A stretch of 64,000 nucleotides of DNA, taken from Chryseobacterium sp. 18061 (GTDB lineage Bacteria > Pseudomonadota > Gammaproteobacteria > Enterobacterales > Enterobacteriaceae). Of this stretch, positions 44,355 through 54,169 are shown in pieces; position 1 is the stretch's first letter, and the number at the start of each line of letters is the position of its first letter. The notes under the pieces were generated by a model. It saw only the letters and a list, made by a program, of their open reading frames with translations, was not told the DNA's origin and searched no databases. The stretch spans positions 558,001-622,000 of the forward strand of contig CACSKA010000001.1 in the NCBI GenBank assembly GCA_902706205.1. The letters run 5' to 3'. A program made the translations under genes and the position numbers.

Positions 44355-46895
44355 CTACTGCGGTTCATAGACGCTGGCAATACCGCGTCCGTTATTTTTC
44401 GAGGTGTAGCAGGCAATATCGGCCTGCGACATCACTTCGGACGCCAGACAGTTATGCTCGTCGATAAGGGTAATCCCGGCGCTGGCACCGACGCGGTGCA
44501 GGCGGCCTTCCCACAGGAAGTGATAATCGTTGATGGCCTGAATGATGCGCCCGGAAATATACCGCGCGCTTTCGATGTTGCAGTCCGGCAGCAGCAGGCC
44601 AAATTCGTCGCCACCGAGACGGGCGAGCACATCGCTGGTGCGCAACATACTGAGCACCATCGAAGAGAGTTCGCGCAGCAGCGCATCCCCCGCGGCGTGA
44701 CCGGCGGTATCGTTTACCGCTTTAAAGCGATCAAGGTCGATAAACACCAGCGCGTGACGCTGATGCGTTTCCTGAACGGTTTGCAGTAGACGTTTGAGGT
44801 GATTCTCAAAACTGACGCGGTTAGCCAGATGGGTGAGGGCATCATGCGACGCGCTGTAACTTAGCTGGCGGAGCATTTTCCGCGATTCGGTGACGTCCTG
44901 AATAACCAGCACTGAACCGATGTTTTGCCCGTCGAGTGTGCTCAATGGGGTGATGCTGTAGTGGATGTCGTAACTGCCGCCGTCCCGGCGGTGCAGCACC
45001 ACATCCTGTTCGATATCGTTGCGAGACATATCACCGCTGTGAATATTTTCCATCAGCGGGCCGTTGTCGCCGAAGGTAATGCGCAGCACGTTAAGCAGCG
45101 GCTGCTTCATGGCTTCGTCCTGACTCCAGCCACTTATTTTTTCGGCAACCGGGTTCATAAAGATGACATTCATATCGACGTCGGTACACAGCACCGCTTC
45201 GCCGATAGAATCCAGGGTAATGTGCAGGCGCTCCTTTTCCTGGAACAGCGCTTCGTTCAGCTGTTTCACCTCGGTCATGTCCATATTAATGCCGAGCAGG
45301 CGCTCCACTTCGCCCTGTTTATTCAGCACGCGGTTAGCGAGCGAGCGAATATGGCGGATGCCTTCTTTGACGTGGATACGGAATTCCAGCTTGAACGGCG
45401 AACGGGCCGTCAGCGCATTGCGAATAATACGTTCGGCCTGCTCGCGATCCTCTTCCACCAGGCAGTTATGCCACAGTTGCCAGGTCGGTTTGAGATGCGA
45501 CGGGATTTCATACATCTCGAACATTCGCTTGTCCCAGGAAATCAGGTCAGATTCCAGCTCCCATTCCCAGATGCCAATCCCGCCCGCTTCGTTGGCGAGC
45601 GTGATGCGCTCCATCAGTCGTTTATTGACCCATTCGGTGTGCTTCAGATCATTGATGTCTTCAATCTGGGCGATGAAATAGAGCGGAGTACCGTCCGCAT
45701 GACGCACTAGCGACACTGCCAGTAGCGCCCAGACTACGTCGCCTTTACGCGTGTAGTAGCGCTTTTCCATGGTGTAAGTGTTGATTTCGCCGCTGACCAG
45801 GAGTTCTAGCTGCGACAAATCATTGTCGAGATCTTCCGGCAAGGTTAACTGCTGGAAAGTCATCGCCCGCAGTTCGTTCTGGCTGTATCCAAGGAATTTG
45901 CACAGTGCTTTGTTAGCCTGCAGCCACTGACCTTCGGTGCCGACCAGCGCCATACCGATGGCGGAATATTCCATCGCGTTGCGGAAGCGTTCTTCGCTCT
46001 CGGTAATGTGTTTGCGTTCGGCGCGAAAGGCATACATAACCATCGTCATCACGTTGACGGGCAGCAGAATCATCAGGAACGGCAGCCACGGCGTGTTGTT
46101 CATCACATAAACGTGAGGGGTTTGCAGGCTCAGCGGATTAGTCGCCATCATCAACGACACCATCATGATGGTAACGAGGAAAATGGTGAACGCTTCCATG
46201 CGCGGCAGGCGCACGGCGCTCCACATCAACAACACAATAATGCAGGTAAACGGCCACGGCAGCCACAGCATCGCTATCACGCTTAGCGCCAGCGTGACCG
46301 CCAACGTCAGCAGCGTTTCCAGTAACAGACGCGGGTTGCGATGCCGCAATAAATAATGGTTTTTGTACAGCAAACCGAGCGGGACCAGCGCCAGTGCGCC
46401 AATCGATTCGGACAACACCCACATCAAGAACGTGTGTAGCGGATGTTCGGCCGGGGCGAACAGCAGCATCAGCAGCCCGCCCACCAGCGGCGGCACTACC
46501 GCACTGGAGATGGCCAAACGAACCCAGTCATGTAGGTTTTGCAGTGGATTATAGCCGGGCAAAAATTTGCGTAGCAGCAGCGCACCCAACGCCGCTTCAA
46601 TAGCATTGATGGCGGGATAAATTATATTCATGGTGCTGGGCGGAAACAGCACCCACGAGGCCAACAGGCTGCCGAGCGTGCATACGGCGGCTATCGCGGG
46701 CCAGAATTTCCCGGCGTGCCGATAAAAGGCCACCATCATAATGGCGGTTGGGAACCATAATGGCGCGAGCGCAGTGCCAAAACGCGTCAGTTCGAGTGAG
46801 AAAAGGGTAAAAATGAACGTCAGCAACCCGAGGCATAGCATATTTAGCCATGGGTGAGGGGGCGTAACATGCACTTGTTGTTCAGATATTTTCAT
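44355..46895 (-). CDS. yegE: Diguanylate cyclase YegE (DgcE), truncated after the GGDEF domain
   Basis: YegE makes c-di-GMP and in E. coli feeds the curli/cellulose switch. The 846 residues comprise an N-terminal MASE1 membrane sensor (about 1-290), three PAS domains (about 300-680; for example NAMEYSAIGMALVG, ITLANEAGGIGIWEW and TLDSIGEAVLCTDV) and an intact GGDEF domain (RLGGDEFGLLLPD, about 700-840). The reading stops at ASVYEPQ with TAG, where E. coli has a glutamine and continues into the degenerate EAL domain. With the amber ignored, the gene would give 1107 residues, against 1105 in E. coli. Cyclase activity should survive; whatever the EAL part does would be lost. Confidence 0.93.
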   Translation of the reverse strand: MKISEQQVHVTPPHPWLNMLCLGLLTFIFTLFSLELTRFGTALAPLWFPTAIMMVAFYRHAGKFWPAIAAVCTLGSLLASWVLFPPSTMNIIYPAINAIEAALGALLLRKFLPGYNPLQNLHDWVRLAISSAVVPPLVGGLLMLLFAPAEHPLHTFLMWVLSESIGALALVPLGLLYKNHYLLRHRNPRLLLETLLTLAVTLALSVIAMLWLPWPFTCIIVLLMWSAVRLPRMEAFTIFLVTIMMVSLMMATNPLSLQTPHVYVMNNTPWLPFLMILLPVNVMTMVMYAFRAERKHITESEERFRNAMEYSAIGMALVGTEGQWLQANKALCKFLGYSQNELRAMTFQQLTLPEDLDNDLSQLELLVSGEINTYTMEKRYYTRKGDVVWALLAVSLVRHADGTPLYFIAQIEDINDLKHTEWVNKRLMERITLANEAGGIGIWEWELESDLISWDKRMFEMYEIPSHLKPTWQLWHNCLVEEDREQAERIIRNALTARSPFKLEFRIHVKEGIRHIRSLANRVLNKQGEVERLLGINMDMTEVKQLNEALFQEKERLHITLDSIGEAVLCTDVDMNVIFMNPVAEKISGWSQDEAMKQPLLNVLRITFGDNGPLMENIHSGDMSRNDIEQDVVLHRRDGGSYDIHYSITPLSTLDGQNIGSVLVIQDVTESRKMLRQLSYSASHDALTHLANRVSFENHLKRLLQTVQETHQRHALVFIDLDRFKAVNDTAGHAAGDALLRELSSMVLSMLRTSDVLARLGGDEFGLLLPDCNIESARYISGRIIQAINDYHFLWEGRLHRVGASAGITLIDEHNCLASEVMSQADIACYTSKNNGRGIASVYEPQ

Positions 46896-47239
46896 TTACC
46901 GCTTTCCGCCATGGCTTTCCGGCCGCGACTTTTCACGAGGAATTGGCCTAAATTCATTAGGATGATAAATGGAGTCATGCTAGTACAAACAATTTACATT
47001 TCCTATGGTATCTGCTCAATATTTAACAGCATTGAGAGATAAAGAAGTGGCGGTGAACAAAAAGTGTCTAACACGTTGGAAAATTGAACATATTAATTTG
47101 AGAATAGTCGCTTTTAAGCCCCGCTGGGGGGAAAATCGTTTTCGACTGGTATCGACGGGCTGAAATCCCTATAATTGCCGCGTTTGGCGCTCCGACGCCA
47201 CCCTTCCTATCATCCAGGTTAATCAGGTCGCAAAAACTT
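46896..47239. promoter_or_regulatory. Divergent yegE/udk intergenic region
   Basis: The 344-bp gap holds the yegE promoter on the left and the udk promoter on the right. A -10 TATAAT at 47170-47175 is the clearest element on the plus strand, with no good -35 at standard spacing. A short stem GGCG-CTCCGA-CGCC follows at about 47187 in the udk leader. I see no gene. Confidence 0.5.
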
Positions 47240-47881
47240 ATGACTGATAAGTCTCATCAGTGCGTCATTATAGGCATCGCCGGCGCATCGGCTTCAGGTA
47301 AAAGCCTCATCTCCAGCACCCTCTATCGTGAATTGCGTGAACAGGTTGGCGATGAACATATCGGCGTGATCCCTGAAGACAGCTATTACAAAGACCAGAG
47401 TCATCTGTCGATGGAAGATCGCGTCAAAACTAACTATGACCATCCAAGCGCGATGGATCACAGTCTGTTGTATCAGCATCTGCAAACGCTTAAACGCGGT
47501 GAAGCAATTGAACTCCCGGTGTACAGCTATGTGGAACATACTCGCATGCCACAGACCGTGCATATCAAGCCGAAGAAGGTCATTATCCTCGAAGGGATTT
47601 TGCTGCTGACCGACGCCCGTCTGCGCGAAGAAATGAACTTCTCCATTTTTGTCGACACCCCGCTGGATATCTGCCTGATGCGTCGCATTAAGCGTGATGT
47701 TAACGAGCGCGGCCGTTCGATGGATTCGGTGATGGCACAGTATCAAAAAACGGTCCGCCCGATGTTCCTGCAGTTTATCGAGCCGTCCAAACAGTACGCC
47801 GACATTATCGTGCCGCGTGGCGGGAAAAACCGCATCGCCATCGATATTCTAAAGGCCAAAATCAGTCAGTTTTTTGAATAA
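47240..47881 (+). CDS. udk: Uridine kinase
   Basis: Udk phosphorylates uridine and cytidine to UMP and CMP in pyrimidine salvage. The 213-residue protein has the P-loop [15 protein letters not shown] near the N-terminus, the [22 protein letters not shown] segment of the nucleoside site and the lid [13 protein letters not shown]. Length and sequence agree with E. coli Udk. It is followed after 71 bp by dcd, as in E. coli, and the two probably share a transcript. A weak AGGT ribosome site lies 14 bp upstream. Confidence 0.97.
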   Translation: MTDKSHQCVIIGIAGASASGKSLISSTLYRELREQVGDEHIGVIPEDSYYKDQSHLSMEDRVKTNYDHPSAMDHSLLYQHLQTLKRGEAIELPVYSYVEHTRMPQTVHIKPKKVIILEGILLLTDARLREEMNFSIFVDTPLDICLMRRIKRDVNERGRSMDSVMAQYQKTVRPMFLQFIEPSKQYADIIVPRGGKNRIAIDILKAKISQFFE

Positions 47882-47952
47882 TTCCCTCGAATTATGTACT
47901 GTGCTAAATGACCCGGTAGATGCCGGGCATAATGCATTAAAGGAGATAGCGC

Positions 47953-48534
47953 ATGCGTCTGTGTGACCGAGATATTGAAGCCTGGCTGGATGACGGCCGT
48001 TTGGGTATTTCTCCACGACCGCCGGTTGAACGCATTAATGGTGCGACGGTGGACGTTCGCCTCGGCAATAAATTCCGTACGTTTAGCGGACACACGGCGG
48101 CATTCATCGACCTGAGCGGGCCGAAGGCGGAAGTCAGCGCGGCGCTTGATCGCGTGATGAGCGACGAAATCGTACTGGTGGAAGGCGAAGCGTTTTACCT
48201 GCATCCCGGTGAACTGGCGCTGGCCGTGACTCTGGAGTCCGTTACCCTTCCGGCTGATTTGGTCGGCTGGCTCGACGGGCGTTCCTCTTTGGCGCGACTG
48301 GGCCTGATGGTTCACGTTACTGCGCACCGCATCGATCCCGGCTGGTCCGGCTGCATCGTGCTTGAATTCTACAACTCGGGCAAACTGCCGCTGGCGCTGC
48401 GTCCGGGTATGCTTATTGGTGCCTTGAGCTTTGAGCCACTGTCTGGTCCGGCCGCTCGTCCTTACAACCGCCGTGAAGACGCGAAGTATCGCGATCAGCA
48501 GGGTGCGGTTGCCAGTCGCATCGATAAAGACTGA
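47953..48534 (+). CDS. dcd: dCTP deaminase
   Basis: Dcd deaminates dCTP to dUTP, the main source of dUMP for thymidylate synthesis in enterobacteria. The 193-residue, trimeric dUTPase-fold protein shows the active-site stretch [23 protein letters not shown] with the catalytic region glutamate in [15 protein letters not shown] precedes the ATG. It lies between udk and asmA with a 25-bp gap to asmA, as in E. coli. Confidence 0.97.
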   Translation: MRLCDRDIEAWLDDGRLGISPRPPVERINGATVDVRLGNKFRTFSGHTAAFIDLSGPKAEVSAALDRVMSDEIVLVEGEAFYLHPGELALAVTLESVTLPADLVGWLDGRSSLARLGLMVHVTAHRIDPGWSGCIVLEFYNSGKLPLALRPGMLIGALSFEPLSGPAARPYNRREDAKYRDQQGAVASRIDKD

Positions 48535-48559
48535 GCGTGACTGACACGTCGGAGAGAGC

Positions 48560-50407
48560 ATGAGAAGAATTCTGACAACGCTGATGATATTGCTGGTGGT
48601 GATTGTCGCCGGCCTTTCGGCGCTGGTACTGCTGGTTAATCCGAATGATTTTCGCGACTATCTGGTGCGCCAGGTGGAATCGCGCAGCGGGTATCAACTG
48701 AAACTGGACGGCCCGCTGCGCTGGCACGTCTGGCCTCAGCTCAGCATTCTCTCCGGCCGCATGACGCTGACCGAACCGGGTGCCAGCGGCCCGTTAGTCA
48801 AAGCCGATAATATGCGCCTTGATGTGGCGCTGTTCCCGCTACTTTCTCACCAGCTGCAGGTCAATCAAGTGATGCTGAAAGGCGCGGTGATTGAGCTGAC
48901 GCCGAAAACGGAATCGGTGAAAAATAGCAAAGCGCCGGTCGCCCCGCGTGAAAATACGCTCCCTCAAGCACCGGAAGACCGGGGCTGGTCGTTTGATATT
49001 GCTAAACTGCAGGTGGCTGACAGCGTGCTGGTGTTCCAGCATGAAGGCGGCGAACAAATCACCGTCCGTGACATCAAAATGCAGCTGGAACAGGACGCTC
49101 ATTATCTGGCCAATGTTGATTTTTCCGGGCGGGTAAACCGCGATCAGCGTGACCTCAATCTCTCTTTTAGCGCGAAGGTGAATGCCGGTGATTATCCGCA
49201 TGCGCTGACCGCCACGCTGGGCCAGATCAACTGGCATCTCCAGGGTGCAGACTTACCGCCGCAGGGGATTGGTGGGCAGGGCTCTGTGCAGGCCGAATGG
49301 CAGGAAGAGCAGAAGCGCATCAGTTTCAGCCAGCTGCAGCTGACTGCCAACGATAGCTCTCTCGGCGGCGAAGGCAGTGTGGTTCTCGGCGATAAGCCGC
49401 AGTGGACGCTGAATCTGCACTCCGACAAACTGAATCTCGATAACCTGCTTTCCCAGAGCAATCCGTCTGCAAATTCCAGCGTGAACCAGCAGGGGCAAAG
49501 CCAGCAACGGCAGCAGCGCCCGGTGATTGCAGAAAGCGCTAATCAGCCTGATTACAGCGGTCTGCGTGGATTCAGCGCAGCGGTGCAACTTAAGGCTGGC
49601 CAGGTGATGTGGCGCGGTATGAATTTTGCCGACGTTGACGTGCAGGCTGACAACCAGTTCGGCTTACTCAACGTCAGCGGCTTGCAGGGCAAACTGGACG
49701 GCGGCACCCTGTCGCTACCGGGCAGCCTCGACGCTCGCCGAAATACACCGAAATCGTCCTTCCAGCCGAAGCTTGAAAATATTCAGATTGGTACGCTGCT
49801 AAAAGCGTTTGATTATCCTATCAATCTCACCGGTAAACTTTCCCTCGATGGCGAATTTAGCGGCGATAAAATTGATGCAGATAACTTCCGTCGCAGCTGG
49901 CAAGGAAAGGCGAAGCTGTCGTTGCTTGACTCCCGGGCAGAAGGACTGAACTTCCAGCAGCTGGTTCAGCAGGCCGTGGAACGCAGCACGCATGTGAAAG
50001 CGAAAGAGAACCTTGAGAGCGCAACCCGTCTGGATGAGTTTTCCAGCGACCTGACGTTAAACAACGGACAGATGTCCTTCAATGACATTGTCGGTAAATC
50101 GTCGTTAATGACGATGGACGGAAAAGGCTCTCTGGACCTGGTCAAAGAAGAAGGCGACATGCTCTTTAATGTGCGCGTGCTGGATGGCTGGCAGGGCGAG
50201 GGCAAGGTAGTGGATATGCTGAAGGAAACGGCAATCCCGCTGCGCGTTTACGGCAAATGGACCGAACTCAACTACAGTCTGCAGGTCGATCAGGTTCTGC
50301 GTAAGCAGCTGCAAAGCGAAGCCCGCGATCGTCTGAAAGACTGGGCTGATAAGAATCAGGACAGCCAGTCGGGAAAAGACCTGAAGAAGTTTCTCGATAA
50401 ACTGTAA
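48560..50407 (+). CDS. asmA: Outer-membrane assembly/lipid homeostasis protein AsmA
   Basis: AsmA is an inner-membrane-anchored periplasmic protein of the AsmA-like/VPS13-like family, linked in E. coli to outer-membrane protein assembly and phospholipid transport between the membranes. The 615 residues start with a single membrane anchor (LMILLVVIVAGLSALVLLV), followed by the AsmA N-terminal domain (GYQLKLDGPLRWHVWPQLSI) and a long beta-rich groove. A Gln/Asn/Ser-rich linker (SNPSANSSVNQQGQSQQRQQ) lies near residue 300. The C-terminal domain resumes with LNLDNL and LQVDQVLRKQL. Confidence 0.95.
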   Translation: MRRILTTLMILLVVIVAGLSALVLLVNPNDFRDYLVRQVESRSGYQLKLDGPLRWHVWPQLSILSGRMTLTEPGASGPLVKADNMRLDVALFPLLSHQLQVNQVMLKGAVIELTPKTESVKNSKAPVAPRENTLPQAPEDRGWSFDIAKLQVADSVLVFQHEGGEQITVRDIKMQLEQDAHYLANVDFSGRVNRDQRDLNLSFSAKVNAGDYPHALTATLGQINWHLQGADLPPQGIGGQGSVQAEWQEEQKRISFSQLQLTANDSSLGGEGSVVLGDKPQWTLNLHSDKLNLDNLLSQSNPSANSSVNQQGQSQQRQQRPVIAESANQPDYSGLRGFSAAVQLKAGQVMWRGMNFADVDVQADNQFGLLNVSGLQGKLDGGTLSLPGSLDARRNTPKSSFQPKLENIQIGTLLKAFDYPINLTGKLSLDGEFSGDKIDADNFRRSWQGKAKLSLLDSRAEGLNFQQLVQQAVERSTHVKAKENLESATRLDEFSSDLTLNNGQMSFNDIVGKSSLMTMDGKGSLDLVKEEGDMLFNVRVLDGWQGEGKVVDMLKETAIPLRVYGKWTELNYSLQVDQVLRKQLQSEARDRLKDWADKNQDSQSGKDLKKFLDKL

Positions 50408-50600
50408 TCCCCGTCATTCTTCAAGCTGCAGAGGCGTTGGCGGCTTTCATGAACCCCAGTCACTTACTTATGTAAGCTCCTGGGGATTCACTCTCTTGCC
50501 GCGTGATTCGGTCCATACGGACCTCACCCCTTCGGGGCCAGCGCAAGCACTGTTCAACATGCCACAGGCATGTTGTCCTGCAACTCGAATTATTTAGGGG
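50408..50600. repeat. ERIC element with an internal insertion
   Basis: The left part (CCCCGTCATTCTTCAAGCTGC), the centre (AACCCCAGTCACTTACTTATGTAAGCTCCTGGGGATTCACTC) and the right end (CTGCAACTCGAATTATTTAGGG) match the enterobacterial repetitive intergenic consensus. About 70 bp with small hairpins (GTCCATACGGAC, CCCCTTCGGGG, ACATGCCACAGGCATGT) is inserted between TTGCCGC and CTGCAACTCG. It directly follows the asmA stop. Confidence 0.88.
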
Positions 50601-50618
50601 ATTTTGACTGTCATGTAT

Positions 50619-50650
50619 AAAAAAGGCCTGCTAAAAATGACGGCCTCTTT
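50619..50650 (-). terminator. Terminator of yegH
   Basis: On the minus strand GAGGCCGTCATTTTTAGCAGGCC is followed by TTTTTT. It lies about 15 bp after the yegH stop. Confidence 0.8.
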
Positions 50651-50662
50651 TATTCACATTGC

Positions 50663-52243
50663 TCAGACCTCGTAATCGAGTTCCGGGCGCGCGGGCGGGA
50701 AAATCTGTACCCGCTGGACGCGATGATTTTCTACTTGCAGCGTTTTGAGGGTAAAGCCTTCGACGTCGACGCTTTCACCGGTGGTCGGCACGCGCTGTAA
50801 ATGCTCCATCAGCAGGCCGGCGATGGTGTGGTACTCGCGTTTATCATCGAGCGGCAACGGCACAAACTGCACCAGATCTTCCAGAGGCATATGGCCGTTC
50901 GCGGTCCAGCTGCCGTCAGCATTTTTCTGGATATCGTGGCGGGCGTCGATCTCCTGCACTTCATTCGGCAGGTTCCCGGCAATGGTTTCCATCACGTCGC
51001 TTAACGTCACTAGCCCTTCAACGGAGCCAAACTCATCCACTACGAAGGCGAAGTGAGTGCGGGCGTTGCGGAACTGTTCGAGCGCGGGCAGGAGCGGCAG
51101 TGTTTCCGGGAACACCAGCGGCTGGCGGATCAGCGCGCGTATATCCAGAGGCTCTCCGCGCAGCGATTGTGCCAGCAGGTCAATGACGTGCACCACCCCG
51201 AGCTGCTCTTCGTCATTATTTCCGCCAGTCACCACCAGACGGGTGTGCTGGTTTTTCTCCAGCAGCGCGCGGACGTCGGCTTCCGGCGCGCTGAGGTCGA
51301 TGTGCTCAATATCATGGCGCGAGGTCATGATGCTGCTAACGGTGCGCTGATTAAGATTCAGCACCCGCTCAATCATTCGTCGCTCCTGCGGGTCAAAGAC
51401 CGGCTCGTCTTTGCTGTCCGCCACAAGGGAGGCGGTTTGTGCGTCCAGCTCGGCGTCTTCTTTCTGCCCGCTCAGCAGGCGCAGCACGGCTTCTGTGGTG
51501 CGATTACGCAGGCTTTGATTAGCCGACAAAAAACGGCGACGGTTAAAGTTTGCCAATTGGTTGAGCGACTCAATCATCACCGAGAAACCAATCGCCGCGT
51601 ACAGATAACCTTTCGGAATGTAGAAACCAAAGCCTTCGGCGACCAGACTGAAGCCAATCATCAGCAAGAAGCTCAGGCAGAGAATGACGATGGTTGGATG
51701 GCTGTTCACGAAGCGCGTCAGCGCCTTGCTGGCGAGCATCATCATGCTGATGGCAATCACCACTGCCGCCATCATCACCAGTAAATGGTCGACCATCCCG
51801 ACGGCGGTGATCACCGAGTCGAGGGAAAATACAGCGTCGAGCACCACAATTTGCGCCACCACGGCCCAGAATTTTGCCCCTCGTCGCTGAGTAGGCCCTT
51901 CGTTGTCCTTACCTTCCAGCCGCTCATTGAGTTCGACCGTGGCTTTAAACAGCAGGAATAAACCACCCCCGAGCATAATTAAATCACGCGCGCTGAAACT
52001 GAGATCGCGAATCGTGAACAGCGGGCGGGTGAGGGTGACCAGCCACGAAATTGACGCCAGCAGCAGCAGACGCATCAGCATCGCCAGAATCAGCCCGGTG
52101 ATGCGCGCCCGGTTGCGCTGCTCGGGTGGCAGCTTTTCCGCGAGGATCGCGATAAACACCAGGTTATCAATCCCGAGCACCAGTTCGATGACCACCAGGG
52201 TGATAAGCCCTGCCCAAATAGAGGGGTCGGCAATCCATTCCAT
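50663..52243 (-). CDS. yegH: TerC/CBS/CorC-domain membrane protein YegH
   Basis: YegH is a 526-residue inner-membrane protein with a TerC-like N-terminal domain (seven or so spans; [28 protein letters not shown] with the conserved acidic residues), a pair of CBS domains (about 300-430; [16 protein letters not shown]) and a C-terminal CorC/HlyC transporter-associated domain ([19 protein letters not shown]). TerC homologues act in metal (Mn) export; the role of YegH is not established. It is flanked on both sides by ERIC elements and has its own terminator. Confidence 0.93.
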   Translation of the reverse strand: MEWIADPSIWAGLITLVVIELVLGIDNLVFIAILAEKLPPEQRNRARITGLILAMLMRLLLLASISWLVTLTRPLFTIRDLSFSARDLIMLGGGLFLLFKATVELNERLEGKDNEGPTQRRGAKFWAVVAQIVVLDAVFSLDSVITAVGMVDHLLVMMAAVVIAISMMMLASKALTRFVNSHPTIVILCLSFLLMIGFSLVAEGFGFYIPKGYLYAAIGFSVMIESLNQLANFNRRRFLSANQSLRNRTTEAVLRLLSGQKEDAELDAQTASLVADSKDEPVFDPQERRMIERVLNLNQRTVSSIMTSRHDIEHIDLSAPEADVRALLEKNQHTRLVVTGGNNDEEQLGVVHVIDLLAQSLRGEPLDIRALIRQPLVFPETLPLLPALEQFRNARTHFAFVVDEFGSVEGLVTLSDVMETIAGNLPNEVQEIDARHDIQKNADGSWTANGHMPLEDLVQFVPLPLDDKREYHTIAGLLMEHLQRVPTTGESVDVEGFTLKTLQVENHRVQRVQIFPPARPELDYEV

Positions 52244-52310
52244 ACGTTGTTTAACACCTTCTGTGACAAGACATTAGGATCATGGTTAACGGTGACCCAA
52301 ATTGCAATAT

Positions 52311-52438
52311 CCCCGTCATACTTCAAGTTGCATGTGCGTTGGCTGCGTCCGCTCACCCCAGACACTGACTTAAGTAAGCTCCTGGGGACTTGCAGCTTTG
52401 TCGCCTTCCTGCAACTCGAATTATTTGGCTATATACCC
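52311..52438. repeat. ERIC element, standard length
   Basis: A near-palindromic element of about 128 bp with the ERIC landmarks CCCCGTCATACTTCAAGTTGC, CGCTCACCCCAGACACTGACTTAAGTAAGCTCCTGGGGA and CTGCAACTCGAATTATTT. It lies upstream of yegH and may be transcribed with the yegH leader. Confidence 0.9.
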
Positions 52439-52806
52439 TGAGTTTATTCTTAAATATGAATTATTGTTGGCTAATAATATAACCCTACTGTTTCTGTTAT
52501 TAACTAATTTAATTTCTTATTAATCGGTCAATTTCCCAAGGGTTGCAGGGGGGGGGTTAATGTCAATATAAAGATAATCCTAAAAGTCAGCGGCAATTCT
52601 TAATATTTATCCTAAAAGCAATGGCGTTAGGAGTTGTTACCTTGTCGGAAATTGGCATTGCTGTAACAATCGAAATGTATAAATGAATATTAGATTTCAT
52701 CCGCGCTTTATTCCCGGCGGTGAAAGAGAATGTTTGCTGTTTTATACACTGTCTCTCTGTTTCGGTCTGCTTTATCGCCGTAACTGCTTATAACCTTATG
52801 ATTGAA
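52439..52806 (+). promoter_or_regulatory. Colanic acid operon promoter region
   Basis: This AT-rich region holds a run of nine Gs (52548-52556) and two RcsAB-like boxes, TAAAGATAATCCTA (52569-52582) and TAATATTTATCCTA (52601-52614), against the consensus TAAGAATATTCCTA. A TATAAA at 52678-52683 is a possible -10. RcsB with RcsA is the known activator of this operon. No gene is seen here. Confidence 0.7.
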
Positions 52807-52866
52807 CAGTAGATTGGTAACTGAAAGCCAAGGGCGGTAGCGTGCCTGATGGCTGCTAAATCAGCC
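52807..52866 (+). promoter_or_regulatory. JUMPstart with ops element, RfaH antitermination site
   Basis: The leader contains JUMPstart (52807-52844), ending in a perfect ops sequence GGCGGTAGCGTG (52833-52844), followed by a small stem GGCTG-CTAAAT-CAGCC (52851-52866). The ops element pauses RNA polymerase and recruits RfaH, allowing transcription of the long polysaccharide operon. The remaining 165 bp before wza is untranslated leader. Confidence 0.93.
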
Positions 52867-53030
52867 TCGATTATTCTGTCAACTGCTTGCGGATAGATAA
52901 CGTTTTTTTAGGAATGATGCCAGTTATATTTCGTTTCGGTTAACGGCATGCTCAATGCAAATGACCTGAATGAAATCTGGTTTGTTTTATTCGCACAGGA
53001 TAATTTCTCTGCCAAAGTGATAAATAATCA

Positions 53031-54164
53031 ATGATGAAATCCCAACTGAAATTGATGCCATTATTGGTGTCTGCAATCCTGATGAGTGGTTGCACGGTCC
53101 TTCCCGGCAGCAATATGTCGACCTTCGGAAAAGATGTCGTTAAACAGCAAGACGCTGATTTTGATATCGACCGGATGGTGAATGTTTATCCGCTGACCCC
53201 GCGACTGATTGAACAACTGCGACCGCGTCCAAACGTGGCGCAGCCAAACATGTCCCTGGATCAGGAGTTAAGCAATTATCAGTATCGCGTGGGCGCAGGT
53301 GATGTGCTCAGCGTAACCGTCTGGGATCACCCGGAGTTAACGACGCCGGCCGGCCAGTATCGTAGCTCGAGCGATACCGGTAACTGGGTTCAGCCTGATG
53401 GCTCCATTTTCTATCCTTATATTGGCCGCGTACAGGTCGTCGGTAAAACGCTGTCGGAAATCCGCGATATGATTACCGGCCGTCTGGCGACGTACATCAC
53501 CGACCCACAGGTTGATGTGAATGTGGCGGCGTTCCGTTCGCAAAAAGCCTACGTGTCCGGCCAGGTGAATAAATCTGGCCAGCAGGCCATTACCAACGTG
53601 CCATTGACCGTGCTGGATGCGATCAACTCCGCGGGTGGGATGACCGACCTCGCCGACTGGCGCAACGTGGTGCTGACGCACAACGGTAAAGAAGAACGCA
53701 TATCCCTGCAGGCGCTGATGCAAAACGGCGACCTCAGCCAAAACCGTCTGCTGTACCCGGGCGATATTCTGTTCGTGCCGCGTAACGATGACCTCAAAGT
53801 CTTCGTGATGGGCGAAGTGAAGAAACAGAGCACCCTCAAAATGGACTTCAGCGGTATGACGCTGACCGAAGCGCTGGGCCAGGCGGAAGGTATCGATATG
53901 ACCGCCTCCAACGCCAGCGGCATCTTCGTGATTCGTCCGCTGAAAAACGACAAGAGCGGCAAAATTGCCAACGTTTATCAGCTCGATATGTCCGATGCGA
54001 CGTCGCTGGTAATGGCAACCAACTTCACGCTGCAGCCGTATGACGTGGTGTATGTCACCACCGCACCGATCACGCGCTGGAACCGTCTCATCAACCAATT
54101 GCTGCCGACCATCAGTGGCGTACGCTACATGACGGACGCGGCGAAAGATATTCATACCTGGTAA
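53031..54164 (+). CDS. wza: Outer-membrane polysaccharide export channel Wza
   Basis: Wza is the octameric outer-membrane lipoprotein channel for colanic acid export. The 377-residue protein has a lipoprotein signal ([21 protein letters not shown], acylated Cys21), a Poly_export domain with [25 protein letters not shown] domains and the C-terminal amphipathic helix region near [13 protein letters not shown] that forms the helical pore. It begins at ATGATG as in E. coli, with a weak ribosome site. It is first in the colanic acid operon, after the RcsAB/RfaH-controlled leader. Confidence 0.96.
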   Translation: MMKSQLKLMPLLVSAILMSGCTVLPGSNMSTFGKDVVKQQDADFDIDRMVNVYPLTPRLIEQLRPRPNVAQPNMSLDQELSNYQYRVGAGDVLSVTVWDHPELTTPAGQYRSSSDTGNWVQPDGSIFYPYIGRVQVVGKTLSEIRDMITGRLATYITDPQVDVNVAAFRSQKAYVSGQVNKSGQQAITNVPLTVLDAINSAGGMTDLADWRNVVLTHNGKEERISLQALMQNGDLSQNRLLYPGDILFVPRNDDLKVFVMGEVKKQSTLKMDFSGMTLTEALGQAEGIDMTASNASGIFVIRPLKNDKSGKIANVYQLDMSDATSLVMATNFTLQPYDVVYVTTAPITRWNRLINQLLPTISGVRYMTDAAKDIHTW

Positions 54165-54169
54165 CCATT

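Noticed and set aside
47866..48561. 231-codon minus-strand reading
   Set aside because: It lies opposite dcd, whose family motifs are clear, and encodes low-complexity basic sequence.
50408..52438. Composite transposon formed by the two repeats around yegH
   Set aside because: The repeats are ERIC elements, which encode no transposase, and yegH is at its normal chromosomal place.
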